The notes under the pieces: generated by a model | Database searches by the model: none | Told to the model about the DNA's origin: nothing | What the model saw: only the letters and a program-made list of their open reading frames with translations | Origin: Oscillospiraceae bacterium | Lineage (GTDB): Bacteria > Bacillota > Clostridia > Oscillospirales > Ruminococcaceae | Length of the DNA: 54,676 bases | Direction: 5' to 3' | NCBI GenBank assembly: GCA_018110825.1 | Contig: JAGBCL010000049.1 | Location: 1-54,676 of the forward strand | Shown: in pieces, positions 27,538 to 35,948 of the stretch | Layout of the letters: each line of letters begins with the position of its first letter | Position numbering within the stretch: the first letter of the stretch is position 1 | Position numbers and translations under genes: made by a program

Positions 27538-27912
27538 TTGAATCGCCTCCTAATTAATCTCGATGATGTTTTCGGGGACGAGGTTTGTGATATTCATATT
27601 TACGTCACTTTCACGTCACACGTTACCGTGTGTTTCGCGACCAACTTATTAAAAAACCCGAAAAACAAGCTGTTTTCCGAGTACATTCAAACACAAGCTT
27701 ACCTTTGAGAAGACACAGGACTCCCCACGGTTTAAGCACACACAGTGTTCGATATCACAGCCGCCCGACTCTCAGGTCAGACATACTCCACGGAAATTCC
27801 CCTGCAAACCGCAGGCCACCTTCCGCTTCCTCGCAAAAACATATAAAATACGGTGTAATCAGCCACCGTAAACAGCTACAATTTCTGTAACTGTCGCAGT
27901 CACGCAAGAAAT
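27538..27912 (-). ncRNA. Long leader of the S10 ribosomal operon with a putative attenuator
   Basis: About 370 nt of transcribed leader between the promoter and rpsJ. In transcription order it has ACGGTGG/CACCGT-type stem (27851-27869), CTGC/GCAG, a candidate antiterminator strand AAGCTT (27695-27700), the terminator-like hairpin 27659-27679 with T6, a CACACG/CGTGTG stem (27617-27632) and a CTCG/CGAG stem just before the ribosome-binding site. I do not recognise a named ribosomal leader family. No ORF with a ribosome-binding site was seen. Confidence 0.55.
27651..27679 (-). terminator. Intrinsic terminator/attenuator in the S10 leader
   Basis: Nine-base-pair stem (one G-U) CGGAAAACA / TGTTTTTCG with a 3-nt loop, followed on the minus strand by GTTTTTT. 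AGCTT within it can instead pair with AAGCT of 27695-27700, giving mutually exclusive structures. Confidence 0.6.
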
Positions 27913-27941
27913 ATTATAGCACCAAAACCCAGTAATTGCAA
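27913..27941 (-). promoter_or_regulatory. Promoter of the S10 superoperon
   Basis: Minus-strand TATAAT (27913-27918) and TTGCAA (27936-27941), 17-bp spacer. The promoter lies within an inverted repeat, TAGCACCAAA (about 27917-27926) and TTTGGTGCTA (about 27945-27954). Confidence 0.65.
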
Positions 27942-28079
27942 GGGTTTGGTGCTATTTTTCGAATATTTTGATGTAGAATTTAAAAGAATTTGCAAACAGA
28001 TTTTTGTGCAACTTCACAAAACCGATTACACCCCGTATAAACCGTGCATAACAGGGGAATACTTAATAACTTTCTGTAA

Positions 28080-28733
28080 TTATCCTATCGGATTTTCCAG
28101 TTCTGTAACAGCATTTACGTCAAGCACTTCAATCATATAGGCGTAACTGTTTTCGCCGTCAGTATTGGTCTGGGTGAAATTCAGGAAATTGCCGTCCTTG
28201 TCAAATGTGTACGTCGTGGTAAAGCTGTCAAGAGAAGTTCCCAGTGCCTTGTTTATCTTTTCAGTGTCGTAAATGTAGGTATAGGTCACTTTCCCGTCAG
28301 CATCAGTATCAGAAGCCGACCCCGAAGCGTACAGATTTACATAGAAAAGCAAATCGCCCGTGGAGTAGGGGTGAGGATTTTCCACCGTGTACAGAACATT
28401 GCTCTGTGCACCCTCGCCGTCAGCAATCACATCGCCCTTTTCAACGACAAAGCTGACCTCCTTGCCGTCGCTGTACTCAACGCAAAGAGCACCGTCAACA
28501 ATTCTTTCGTAAAGATAGCTCTGAGTGCCGTCAGCGTTGTTCATAAACGAAAACACCTGGTCGGTCTCGTCCGTAGCAAGATTTGTCAGTACGTATCTTC
28601 CGCTTTGCCACGTCTTTGCCTCAGCAACAAACGCCTCGACCTGCTCTCTGCCTTCAAGCTCCACAACCTTCTTCAGCGAGCATCCCGTAAAACAGATACA
28701 TATTAATAATAATATAGGAATAATTCTTTTCAT
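28080..28733 (-). CDS. Small secreted lipoprotein of unknown function
   Basis: 217 residues. The lipoprotein signal MKRIIPILLLICICFTGC places lipidated C18 at the outer face of the membrane. The mature part has antiparallel strand patterns (TYTYIYDTEKINKALGTSL, YTFDKDGNFLNFTQT) but no recognised domain. The ATG at 28733 with GAGGT upstream is preferred; an upstream ATG at 28745 overlaps the GH26 stop as ATGA. It is coupled to the mannanase gene and both share the same ribosome-binding leader (GAGGT.CAGAATG), so a role with mannan use is plausible but unproven. Confidence 0.75.
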   Translation of the reverse strand: MKRIIPILLLICICFTGCSLKKVVELEGREQVEAFVAEAKTWQSGRYVLTNLATDETDQVFSFMNNADGTQSYLYERIVDGALCVEYSDGKEVSFVVEKGDVIADGEGAQSNVLYTVENPHPYSTGDLLFYVNLYASGSASDTDADGKVTYTYIYDTEKINKALGTSLDSFTTTYTFDKDGNFLNFTQTNTDGENSYAYMIEVLDVNAVTELENPIG

Positions 28734-28741
28734 TCTGTACC

Positions 28742-30523
28742 TCATTTATAATTCTTCAAATCAGGCAGTTCATCAAGCGTAAGCACCTTGTCACTGCCGT
28801 ACACTTCTTTAAGCATAGCCTTATCGGTGTACTCCTCATTATATTTCGAATTCTTCACCGCAAAGTCGCCGCACCACGTGTTGAACCATGCCCATTTCGT
28901 ATTCGCCGCAAATGCGTCCTCAACATCAAACAGAACGCCGTTTTCCGTAAGCGCAACAATCTTGTTGCTGTCACTGTACTCAGCCGCCTCTGCAAACTTT
29001 GAGGTCTGAGGCTGATAATTACGCTTGTCCGTATAAATATCCTCACCGATTATATCAACGTATTCGTCACCGGGATACCATTCCGCACTCTGTCCGTTGT
29101 AAACCCAGATAAGGTTGTCACAGCCGTAAACATCAGTAAGCTGTTCGTAAAGATAAACCCAGAGCTTTTTGTAAGCGTCAGCGCCCTTTGCACCCCACCA
29201 GAACCAGCCGCCCGAAGCCTCGTGCAGAGGTCTCCACAGAACAGGCACACCCTTTTCCTCCAGCTTGTTCAGCTGTTTTGCAATTTCCTCAATGTCCCTG
29301 TCAAGAAGCTTCTTGCCCTCAGGGTCCATGCCGTCCATAACCTTTGCAATGTCAAAATCAGTGTTTCTTGTGTAGAAACCGCCCCACCAGCGAGGATTGC
29401 CGTTCTCATCACTGCCGTCCTTGAGATATTCGGTAGGAGCATTCCAGTGCCAGCAGTAAGCAACAATACCGCCATGATTGGTGCTGAAATCAATAGCAAC
29501 ATCAACCGAGCTTCCTTTTGCACCGAGAGCAGTTCTTGAAGGGGAGTAGTCCATCATATCAAGTCCCAGCATAGCAGGGTACTTGCCTGTTTCCGCCTTG
29601 ATAGCCTTGAATTCGGGACCATCCACACCGTAATCGCAGACCTGACCCGAAATAATCTTCTCTCCGTAATTGTCACAAAGGAACCTGAACAAAGCCTTCG
29701 TTTCAGCAGTTGCATCAGGATTGATAAGCTCAGGGGTTACATCATATATTTCCTCGGAAATACCCTTTGCCGCTTCAACAGTCATCTTGTCGAGATAAAT
29801 CCAGCCCCATGATGACGTAAGCGTAATCTTGTGCTCACCCTTGTCAAGCATAACATTTGTAACCGTGCTGTCGGACTTCTTTTCATTAAGGTGCTTTACA
29901 GCACCTACATTCTTCCCGTCAACACTGATATTGTTTTCCTTGTCCGAGCCGATACCCTTGCCCGTGAAGGTAAGGTTGTACACACCGCTTTCTCCGATGT
30001 CAACCGTAAATTCAACGTACTGAGAATTATTCTCGAAACAGCCAATACCTTCACCGCCCGAAAAGCCATCAACAGCCTCCGTTTTCAAACCGCCGTAAAG
30101 CTTTGCATCCTCCGCCTCGATTACAATTTCCTCAGCAGACACCTTTTCAGCAGATACCGCCGTTGTTTTTGCCGTAGTTTCGGCAGCAGTTGTTTCAGCA
30201 GTTGTCGTTTCAACAGCAATAGTTGTTTCGGCAGCGTTTGTCGTTTCAGCTGCCGCAGAATCCGTAACCTCCGATATTTCGGAAACAGCTGACGTTTCAG
30301 ACATTTCAGCAGTCACGTCCGCAACGGACATCGTTTCCGTATCCGAAGCAACCTCCGCTGTTGTTTCGGCAGCTGTTTCAGTTTCAGCAACACTCTCTGA
30401 TTCCGCTTCTGCCGCAGTTGCAGCAGAAGAAACCGACGTGTTTTCAATAGCATTGCCGCCCGCATTGTCAGCCTTGCACCCTACAAGACACAAACACATT
30501 AATAATAGTACAAGCTTTTTCAT
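28742..30523 (-). CDS. Lipoprotein beta-mannanase, CBM35-GH26
   Basis: 593 residues. Lipobox LVGC gives lipidated C16. A Thr/Ala/Glu-rich linker (about 25-130) is followed by a CBM35-like module (133-253, IEAEDAKLYGG...GWIYLDKMTVE) and a GH26 catalytic barrel (about 265-580). The acid/base is E435 in WRPLHEASGGWFWWG and the nucleophile E527 in VALTENG. It would cleave beta-1,4-mannans at the cell surface. ATG 30523 with GAGGTG upstream is preferred over a longer reading. The gene ends ATGA-coupled to the lipoprotein. Confidence 0.92.
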   Translation of the reverse strand: MKKLVLLLMCLCLVGCKADNAGGNAIENTSVSSAATAAEAESESVAETETAAETTAEVASDTETMSVADVTAEMSETSAVSEISEVTDSAAAETTNAAETTIAVETTTAETTAAETTAKTTAVSAEKVSAEEIVIEAEDAKLYGGLKTEAVDGFSGGEGIGCFENNSQYVEFTVDIGESGVYNLTFTGKGIGSDKENNISVDGKNVGAVKHLNEKKSDSTVTNVMLDKGEHKITLTSSWGWIYLDKMTVEAAKGISEEIYDVTPELINPDATAETKALFRFLCDNYGEKIISGQVCDYGVDGPEFKAIKAETGKYPAMLGLDMMDYSPSRTALGAKGSSVDVAIDFSTNHGGIVAYCWHWNAPTEYLKDGSDENGNPRWWGGFYTRNTDFDIAKVMDGMDPEGKKLLDRDIEEIAKQLNKLEEKGVPVLWRPLHEASGGWFWWGAKGADAYKKLWVYLYEQLTDVYGCDNLIWVYNGQSAEWYPGDEYVDIIGEDIYTDKRNYQPQTSKFAEAAEYSDSNKIVALTENGVLFDVEDAFAANTKWAWFNTWCGDFAVKNSKYNEEYTDKAMLKEVYGSDKVLTLDELPDLKNYK

Positions 30524-30845
30524 TCTGCACCTCATACCACAAATGGGCGAACAGAGTCCGCCCATTCAAATCAATCTAAAACATTACACAAAGCCGCAAT
30601 GTTGTGCCAACCACGGACGTTTTACGGTTTTGCACTTACGAAAAATTTTTCACGGCAGTGAAAAAAGCAAAACTTAATTCACAACAAAGCCGTTGCACCG
30701 ATGCAACCCCGATGTATTTTCGCAACCCAACGCAAAGCCGCAACGTTGTGCAACCACGGACGTTTTACGGTTTTGCGCTTGCGCAAAATTTTTCACGGCA
30801 GTGAAAAAAGTAAAACTCCGAGAGCATACTAATGCCCAAAGGGCA
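30524..30845. repeat. Intergenic region with duplicated two-hairpin repeat (family 4)
   Basis: Two direct copies of about 88 bp, 30588-30676 and 30731-30817. Each has ACGTTTTACGGTTTTGC then a hairpin TTTTTCAC GGCA GTGAAAAA. The second copy also keeps TTTTGCGC TT GCGCAAAA, while the first has lost pairing there. A separate hairpin, AATGGGCG / CGCCCATT (30542-30566), lies directly upstream of the GH26 ribosome-binding site. No gene was seen. Confidence 0.7.
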
Positions 30846-30855
30846 TTAGTATGCT
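30822..30855. repeat. 15-bp perfect inverted repeat across the proS stop codon
   Basis: AGCATACTAATGCCC and GGGCATTAGTATGCT separated by 3 bp. One arm contains the last codons and stop of proS, so the other arm is a mirror of coding sequence. A weak T-rich stretch lies 7 bp beyond it on the minus strand, so it may also terminate transcription. Confidence 0.8.
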
Positions 30856-32291
30856 TTTCCCCAGTATACCATAGTCTTAGCAGGCTTGCCGCAGCAAACG
30901 CACTTATCGGAAAGGTTCTCCTGTTCGAAAGGAATACATCTTGAACCAACGCCTGTTACTTCCTTAACCTTGTCCTCACATTCCTCTTCGCCGCACCACA
31001 TAGCCTTTACAAAGCCGTCGCCGTTCTGTTCAAGTGCGGAAACAATTTCATCCATAGTTGTGCAGGAGTAAGTGTGCTTCTCACGGTTTTCGAGAGCCTT
31101 ACCATACATTCCCTCTGGAATTTCCTTGCCAAGCATATCAAGTACAGCGTCAACAACGTTGTCAAGCATTACGTCACGCTTTTCGCCGTTGTATCTTGTA
31201 GCTGCAACACACTTGTTATTCTCAATATCCTTAGGGCCGATTTCAATTCTTACAGGTACGCCCTTCATTTCATACTCAGCAAACTTCCAGCCAGGGGAGT
31301 TCTCGCTGTCGTCAATCTTTACACGAACACCAACAGCCTTGAGCTGATTTGCGATTTCCTCAGCCTTGTCAAGAACGCCTTCCTTGTGCTGCTGAATAGG
31401 AATAATGACAGCCTGAATCGGTGCAACAGCAGGTGGGAGAACAAGACCGTTGTTGTCGCCGTGTGTCATAATGATAGCACCGATAAGACGTGTTGTAACG
31501 CCCCAGGAAGTCTGATGAGGGAATACCTTCTTGTTTTCCTTGTCGGTGTACATAATTTCAAATGCCTTTGCAAAGCCGTCGCCGAAGTAGTGGGAAGTAC
31601 CGGCCTGAAGTGCCTTACCATCATGCATAAGAGCCTCGATTGCATAAGTAGCCTCTGCACCTGCAAACTTGTCGCTTTCAGTTTTCTTTCCCTTTACAAC
31701 AGGCATAGCAAGTGACTTTTCGCAGAACTCAGCGTAAACGTTGAGCATCTTTTCTGTTTCAACAATAGCCTCTTCAGCTGTAGCGTGGATTGTGTGGCCT
31801 TCCTGCCAGAGGAACTCTCTTGAACGGAGGAAAGGACGTGTTGTCTTTTCCCATCTTACAACGGAAACCCACTGGTTGTAAAGCTTAGGCAGGTCACGGT
31901 AAGAATGAATGATGTTAGCGTAGTGCTCACAGAAAAGTGTTTCGGAAGTAGGACGTACACAAAGTCTGTCCTCAAGCTTTTCGCTTCCGCCGTGTGTAAC
32001 CCACGCAACCTCAGGAGCAAAGCCCTCAACGTGGTCCTTTTCCTTCTGGAGCAGGCTCTCAGGAATGAACATAGGCATGCAAACATTTTCGTGACCTGTA
32101 GCCTTGAACATACCGTCAAGAATTCTCTGCATATTTTCCCAGATAGCGTAACCGTAAGGACGGATTACCATACAGCCCTTTACAGATGTGTACTCAATGA
32201 GTTCAGCCTTTTTAACAATATCGGTATACCACTTTGCGAAGTCCTCGTCCATAGAGGTAATCGCTTCAACTAACTTTTTATCCTTAGCCAT
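30846..32291 (-). CDS. proS: Prolyl-tRNA synthetase, archaeal/eukaryotic type
   Basis: 481 residues, the short type 3 form without the bacterial editing insertion. Class II motif 2 is [19 protein letters not shown] and a C-terminal zinc/cysteine region (CGEEEC...[18 protein letters not shown]) is present. It charges tRNA-Pro in the cytoplasm. It starts 2 bp after the small membrane protein gene. Its stop codon lies inside a perfect inverted repeat. Confidence 0.97.
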   Translation of the reverse strand: MAKDKKLVEAITSMDEDFAKWYTDIVKKAELIEYTSVKGCMVIRPYGYAIWENMQRILDGMFKATGHENVCMPMFIPESLLQKEKDHVEGFAPEVAWVTHGGSEKLEDRLCVRPTSETLFCEHYANIIHSYRDLPKLYNQWVSVVRWEKTTRPFLRSREFLWQEGHTIHATAEEAIVETEKMLNVYAEFCEKSLAMPVVKGKKTESDKFAGAEATYAIEALMHDGKALQAGTSHYFGDGFAKAFEIMYTDKENKKVFPHQTSWGVTTRLIGAIIMTHGDNNGLVLPPAVAPIQAVIIPIQQHKEGVLDKAEEIANQLKAVGVRVKIDDSENSPGWKFAEYEMKGVPVRIEIGPKDIENNKCVAATRYNGEKRDVMLDNVVDAVLDMLGKEIPEGMYGKALENREKHTYSCTTMDEIVSALEQNGDGFVKAMWCGEEECEDKVKEVTGVGSRCIPFEQENLSDKCVCCGKPAKTMVYWGKAY

Positions 32292-32293
32292 AA

Positions 32294-32590
32294 TTATTCT
32301 CCTTCATCGGTTGATTTATTTTCATCTTTAACAAGTCCGCTTTTTGCACCGTCGGGACGGTCCTCAAACAAGCTGTAGACCTTGTAATTATCTTCGTTAA
32401 TCTCTTCCTGCACCCTTTCGGGACTCGGGTCAGCAGGCTTGCCCATAAGCTTGTCGATAACTTTAGCAAGCTTCGGAGTAACCAGAGCAATAACCCACAC
32501 CAGCAAAAGAATACCGAGCATTGCACCACCGAACTTACTGTAAATCTTCAGCGACTCGTAATTTATAGCAAGCAATATTTCAGCAGACAC
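32294..32590 (-). CDS. Single-span membrane protein of unknown function
   Basis: 98 residues, GTG start with AAAGGAG upstream. One membrane helix (about 22-38, [17 protein letters not shown]) is followed by a charged cytoplasmic tail with Asp/Glu/Lys ([17 protein letters not shown]). It shares a transcript with proS. No family recognised. Confidence 0.7.
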   Translation of the reverse strand: MSAEILLAINYESLKIYSKFGGAMLGILLLVWVIALVTPKLAKVIDKLMGKPADPSPERVQEEINEDNYKVYSLFEDRPDGAKSGLVKDENKSTDEGE

Positions 32591-32660
32591 AACCTCAACT
32601 CCTTTCGCAACAGATAGAATAATTATAGCACATCTTTTTTGAAATTACAACAGCATACTA

Positions 32661-33098
32661 TTAAAAAAACGGCACAAATTCGGTCTTTTCTTTGGCAATA
32701 ACACTTATAGGGTGAGCGTCACCGAAAACGATAACCCTGTCGCTGTGCTCCGCCATAATTTTGTCAGCAGCAGCGTAACAGCCTTTGTAGTAACATTTTG
32801 AAGCGAAAGTAACAGTTGTTTCCTTCCTTGCCTGCAGCGAATAATAATAGTCACGGTCTTTTTCACTCCAGTCAGCAGCCTGTTCTTCATAGGGAATAAT
32901 CAGATGCACCTTTGCACCAATCAATGCCGCGTCCGCCCCCGCCCACATCGGGATATACCTTTCGCAGTTGACGTAAAAATCAGTAAAACCCTCGTTATCC
33001 AATTTAAAAACGAGGGTTGCAAGCGTATGCTGTACCTTTTCGAGTTGTTCCTTTGAAAAGTTTTTCTCCTCGCCGGTTGAAACTATCGTGCAAGTCAT
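32661..33098 (-). CDS. SLOG/YpsA-like protein (tentative)
   Basis: 145 residues. It resembles DUF1273/YpsA-type SLOG proteins in its pattern: a helix, FTDFYVNCERYIPMWAGADAA, LIIPYEEQAADWSEKDRDYY, and a final SDRVIVFGD. SLOG domains bind nucleotide-like ligands; the classical glycine-rich loop is weak here (NCERYIP in place of GGA.G.D). Strong AGGAGG before ATG 33098. It is divergent from an XRE regulator across an operator-rich region. Confidence 0.55.
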   Translation of the reverse strand: MTCTIVSTGEEKNFSKEQLEKVQHTLATLVFKLDNEGFTDFYVNCERYIPMWAGADAALIGAKVHLIIPYEEQAADWSEKDRDYYYSLQARKETTVTFASKCYYKGCYAAADKIMAEHSDRVIVFGDAHPISVIAKEKTEFVPFF

Positions 33099-33128
33099 AG
33101 TTATACCTCCTGAATTATATTTGATTTA

Positions 33129-33191
33129 TTATAACATAATTCCGCAATATACGCAAGTGCGTACACGCATATGCGTAAGCGAATGTATAAT
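33129..33191. promoter_or_regulatory. Divergent promoter/operator region between SLOG-like gene and XRE gene
   Basis: Palindromes TACGCA-AG-TGCGTA (33150-33163) and ACGCATATGCGT (33165-33176). The minus-strand promoter for the SLOG-like gene uses TATAAT (about 33129-33134) with a TTGCGT -35 inside the first palindrome. A plus-strand TATAAT (33186-33191) serves the XRE gene. Confidence 0.6.
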
Positions 33192-33224
33192 AATATTAAA
33201 AACTATTTGGGGCAGGTGAGCATT

Positions 33225-33470
33225 TTGTCGGCAGTAAAAAATGCAGTTGTAAAGCGATTTGAACAAATATGCAGCGAACATGGTATTGCTAAAAATGAGC
33301 TTGCCAACATATCAGGTGTAACGCCCTCAACCGTGTATAGCCTTTTCAAAGAAGAACGTCAAAATGTTTCTATCACCACTATTAAAATTCTTTGCGACGG
33401 GCTTGGAATAACCCTCGGAGAATTTTTCAGTACACCCGAGTTCGATAATCTTGAACAAGAAATCCAGTAA
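33225..33470 (+). CDS. XRE-family transcriptional regulator (paralogue 1)
   Basis: 81 residues using a TTG start at 33225 preceded by AGGTGA; a longer frame from 33171 would begin upstream of the -10 element. The helix-turn-helix spans about 20-55 (IAKNELANISGVTPSTVYSL). It ends EFDNLEQEIQ, almost the same as the second regulator at 34086. It may repress the divergent SLOG-like gene and itself. Confidence 0.75.
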   Translation: MSAVKNAVVKRFEQICSEHGIAKNELANISGVTPSTVYSLFKEERQNVSITTIKILCDGLGITLGEFFSTPEFDNLEQEIQ

Positions 33471-33743
33471 CCGCTTGCTTTGCAGGCGGTTTTAATTTTG
33501 TAACTTCTCCGCATAGCGCTAGCAGGAGAGGGGTGAGGTTTAGGGAAAGAGAGTGCAGAGGGAAAACCGCAAGGAGAGGGGGGAGGGTGGCGTGCGTCCT
33601 TAGCGTTCGATGAACCCTCCCCCCTTTCCTGAAGGTTGTCCCTTTGCATATTACAGCGCAAAAGAATGTTATATTCTATAACATAAATCATAACATATAA
33701 TTATATTCATAGTCAAGATATAATTTATGTTAGAGGTGATATT
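33471..33743. repeat. Intergenic region: terminator and GC-rich structured repeat (copy 1)
   Basis: A terminator hairpin AACCGCTTGC TTT GCAGGCGGTT (about 33470-33493) follows the XRE gene. 33510-33648 is a purine-rich element with internal arms GGAGAGGGGGGAGGGT and AACCCTCCCCCC; an inverted copy lies at 34378-34521. Near 33669-33683 is GTTATA/TATAAC, and TATAAT at about 33717 is a possible -10 for the ribbon-helix-helix gene. Confidence 0.65.
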
Positions 33744-33938
33744 ATGGAAAAGAAATTGCAAATAACTAAAAAGGGAACCTTAAAAGGCGATGACGGGCAC
33801 AAAGTATTTTCCGTAAGAATTAAAGATGCTACTGTAAACAAGCTTGACGAAATCTCCATTCAAACAAACCGTTCACGAAATGAACTTATAAATATGATGC
33901 TTGAATTTGCACTTGACAATTATATCATTGAAGAATAA
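33744..33938 (+). CDS. Ribbon-helix-helix (CopG-like) protein
   Basis: 64 residues. KVFSVRIKDATVNKLDEIS forms the DNA-contacting strand and first helix, and NRSRNELINMMLEFAL the second helix. It binds DNA as a dimer; such proteins are often antitoxins or plasmid-copy regulators, but no toxin gene lies next to it. GAGGTGAT precedes ATG. An imperfect hairpin after the stop (near 33943-33976) ends in T-rich sequence. Confidence 0.8.
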   Translation: MEKKLQITKKGTLKGDDGHKVFSVRIKDATVNKLDEISIQTNRSRNELINMMLEFALDNYIIEE

Positions 33939-34012
33939 CCAAACCCGTTTGCGATTTTGATATTGCGGACGGTTTTGTTTATCATATAATAACACACTTT
34001 TGCCTTCTTTTC

Positions 34013-34073
34013 AACTCTATAGAGTTAAACTTTAAAGAGTTAATTTTGTACAATATGGATATACTGTACAAAA
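34013..34073. promoter_or_regulatory. Tandem operators upstream of the second XRE gene
   Basis: AACTCTATAGAGTT (34013-34026) and AACTTTAAAGAGTT (34028-34041) repeat with a 15-bp period. Next is a 9-bp inverted repeat TTTTGTACA (34044-34052) and TGTACAAAA (34065-34073), which ends just before the ribosome-binding site. These look like repressor sites. Confidence 0.55.
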
Positions 34074-34085
34074 GGAGCGTGTGTT

Positions 34086-34328
34086 ATGGATTTGACAAAT
34101 ACAATACAAAACCGTATTCGCCAGCTTTGTGCCGAACGAAATATTACAATAAACAAACTCTCCACAATCTGCGGCATAACCCAATCCACGCTGAACAATA
34201 TTTTCACCCGTCCGAACAACAAACCAACTGTTTCAACAATTAAAAAGATTTGTGATGGATTGAATATCACTTTGGTCGATTTTTTCAACACACCCGACTT
34301 CAATAATCTTGAACAAGAAATTCAGTAA
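34086..34328 (+). CDS. XRE-family transcriptional regulator (paralogue 2)
   Basis: 80 residues, a diverged copy of the regulator at 33225. Helix-turn-helix about 18-52 (ITINKLSTICGITQSTLNNI). C-terminus DFNNLEQEIQ. The terminator hairpin after it is the same as that after paralogue 1, so gene and terminator were duplicated together. AAAGGAG precedes ATG. Confidence 0.78.
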   Translation: MDLTNTIQNRIRQLCAERNITINKLSTICGITQSTLNNIFTRPNNKPTVSTIKKICDGLNITLVDFFNTPDFNNLEQEIQ

Positions 34329-34729
34329 CCGCTTGCTTTGCAGGCGGTTTATTTTTTATATCAACTATTCTTGGCAACCAGTACGAGGGGAACAACCTTC
34401 AGGAGAGGGGGAGGACTCACCAAGCACTATGGACGCACGCCGTCCTCCCCCTCTCCTTGCGGTTTTTCCCCTCGCGCTCTCTTTTTCCCTAAACCTCTTC
34501 CTCTCCTGCTAGTGCTATACGGTAATCTTTAACGTTTCCGCAAACGAAAAATCGGCAAAGGATAAGGGTTGAAAGGGAAAGGTCGGAGCAAACCAAACGC
34601 AAGCGTATGGTTAAGGGGAAAACCGCTAAGGGAAAAGGAAATGCCGATTTTTTGTCGGATTTTATTTGTTCCTTGTCCCTTATTAGGTTTCCCCCTCGAA
34701 TACCCCCACAAAGTATAAAAAAACAAAAA
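34329..34729. repeat. Intergenic region: inverted GC-rich repeat (copy 2) and long stem-loop
   Basis: 34378-34521 is the inverted copy of 33510-33648 (about 135 bp, similar over its length). 34547-34652 forms a stem-loop with arms AAAAATCGGCA and TGCCGATTTTT, then T-rich sequence. No gene was seen. Confidence 0.7.
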
Positions 34730-34812
34730 TGCACAAGACCAGTAAAAACGGACAATAGAAAAAATCCCCCTCCTGTGGTAGAATTAAAATAACTATCATA
34801 GGAGGAATTTTT

Positions 34813-35097
34813 ATGCCGAAAAAATATCAACATACATTAAAATTACTGCCACAAATCAAAGAAATGATATCAAAAGGAATGTCACATCGAGAAATCGAAA
34901 ATGCATTAGGATTAGTCGGAGATCGTCCAGTGCATAACTTACTTAAACGAGAACGCAAAAAAGAAATACAAGGTGTACCAAAACAACGTGGAAGAAAGCC
35001 AGCAAAAACATTACAAGAGTACAAATATGAAAATAAGCGATTAAAAATGGAAAATGAGTTATTGCGGGATTTTCTCTCGCTCACAGAAAGGAAGTGA
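34813..35097 (+). CDS. IS3-family transposase OrfA
   Basis: 94 residues. N-terminal helix-turn-helix (MISKGMSHREIENALGLVG) followed by a C-terminal leucine-zipper-like coil (YKYENKRLKMENELLRDFL). It would bind the terminal repeats. GGAGG lies before ATG. It ends in a GTGA overlap with orfB. Confidence 0.9.
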   Translation: MPKKYQHTLKLLPQIKEMISKGMSHREIENALGLVGDRPVHNLLKRERKKEIQGVPKQRGRKPAKTLQEYKYENKRLKMENELLRDFLSLTERK

Positions 35098-35948
35098 GAA
35101 CGTCAGTAAAATATCTTGTAATCTATCGTCACAAGGAGAAGCATGCCATCAGCGAAATGTGCAGATTCTTTGAGGTATCCAGAAGTGGATATTATGACTT
35201 TGTAAAGCGGATGGATATACCTGCAAAAGATTTGCCACTTGCAGAAAAGATAAGAGAATGTCAGGAAGAATGCGGTAAAACATATGGTTACCGCAGAGTA
35301 CATCTATGGCTTGAAAGGAATGGTATTCATCACAACCCTAAAACAGTACTTCGAGTAATGCAGAAATACAATCTTCTTTCGGTTGTCAGACGTAAGAAGT
35401 ATCATTATTACAGTCAGGCTCTGCACAAATATCCAAATCTGCTGAACAGGGATTTCAAAGCTGAAAGACCAAATCAGAAATGGGTTACCGATATTTCATA
35501 TATACATACACAACAGGGTGTATTGTACCTTTCAGTCATAAGGGATCTGTTTGATAACAGCATTGTTGCTTACAAAACAAGTACAACACAGAATGTTCAG
35601 CTTGTATTAGAAACAATTAAAGCTGCCAAGAGAAAGGAAAAGGTCACCGCAGAGTTGCAGCTCCACAGTGACCAAGGCTTTCAATACACATCTCATCCGT
35701 ATTTTAAGCTGACTCAATCATACAACATTATTCCGTCAATGTCAAGACGTGGAAACCCTTATGATAACGCTATGGCAGAAAATTTCTTTTCTATACTTAA
35801 AACAGAGTGCATTTATCGGGTTAAGCTCAAGACTTATGAGGAGGCTCGCCTCCTCATAAGTCAGTACATTGATTTCTACAACAACCAACGTATTCAACTT
35901 AAAACAAAACTGACTCCGTATGAAAAACGAAGTCAGTATGTTGCTTAA
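35094..35948 (+). CDS. IS3-family transposase OrfB (DDE integrase)
   Basis: 284 residues, rve-type catalytic core. D in WVTDISYIHT, D in HSDQGFQYTS and E in NAMAENFFSILK make the DDE triad; the HTH_21 region (CGKTYGYRRVHLWL) precedes it. The GTG start overlaps the orfA stop. No clear A6G slippery site was seen, so OrfB may be made by re-initiation or an undetected frameshift. Confidence 0.92.
   Translation: MRTSVKYLVIYRHKEKHAISEMCRFFEVSRSGYYDFVKRMDIPAKDLPLAEKIRECQEECGKTYGYRRVHLWLERNGIHHNPKTVLRVMQKYNLLSVVRRKKYHYYSQALHKYPNLLNRDFKAERPNQKWVTDISYIHTQQGVLYLSVIRDLFDNSIVAYKTSTTQNVQLVLETIKAAKRKEKVTAELQLHSDQGFQYTSHPYFKLTQSYNIIPSMSRRGNPYDNAMAENFFSILKTECIYRVKLKTYEEARLLISQYIDFYNNQRIQLKTKLTPYEKRSQYVA

Noticed and set aside
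33744-33938. Toxin-antitoxin pair based on the ribbon-helix-helix gene
   Set aside because: Flanking ORFs are XRE regulators; no toxin-like gene (RelE, MazF, HipA or similar) is adjacent.
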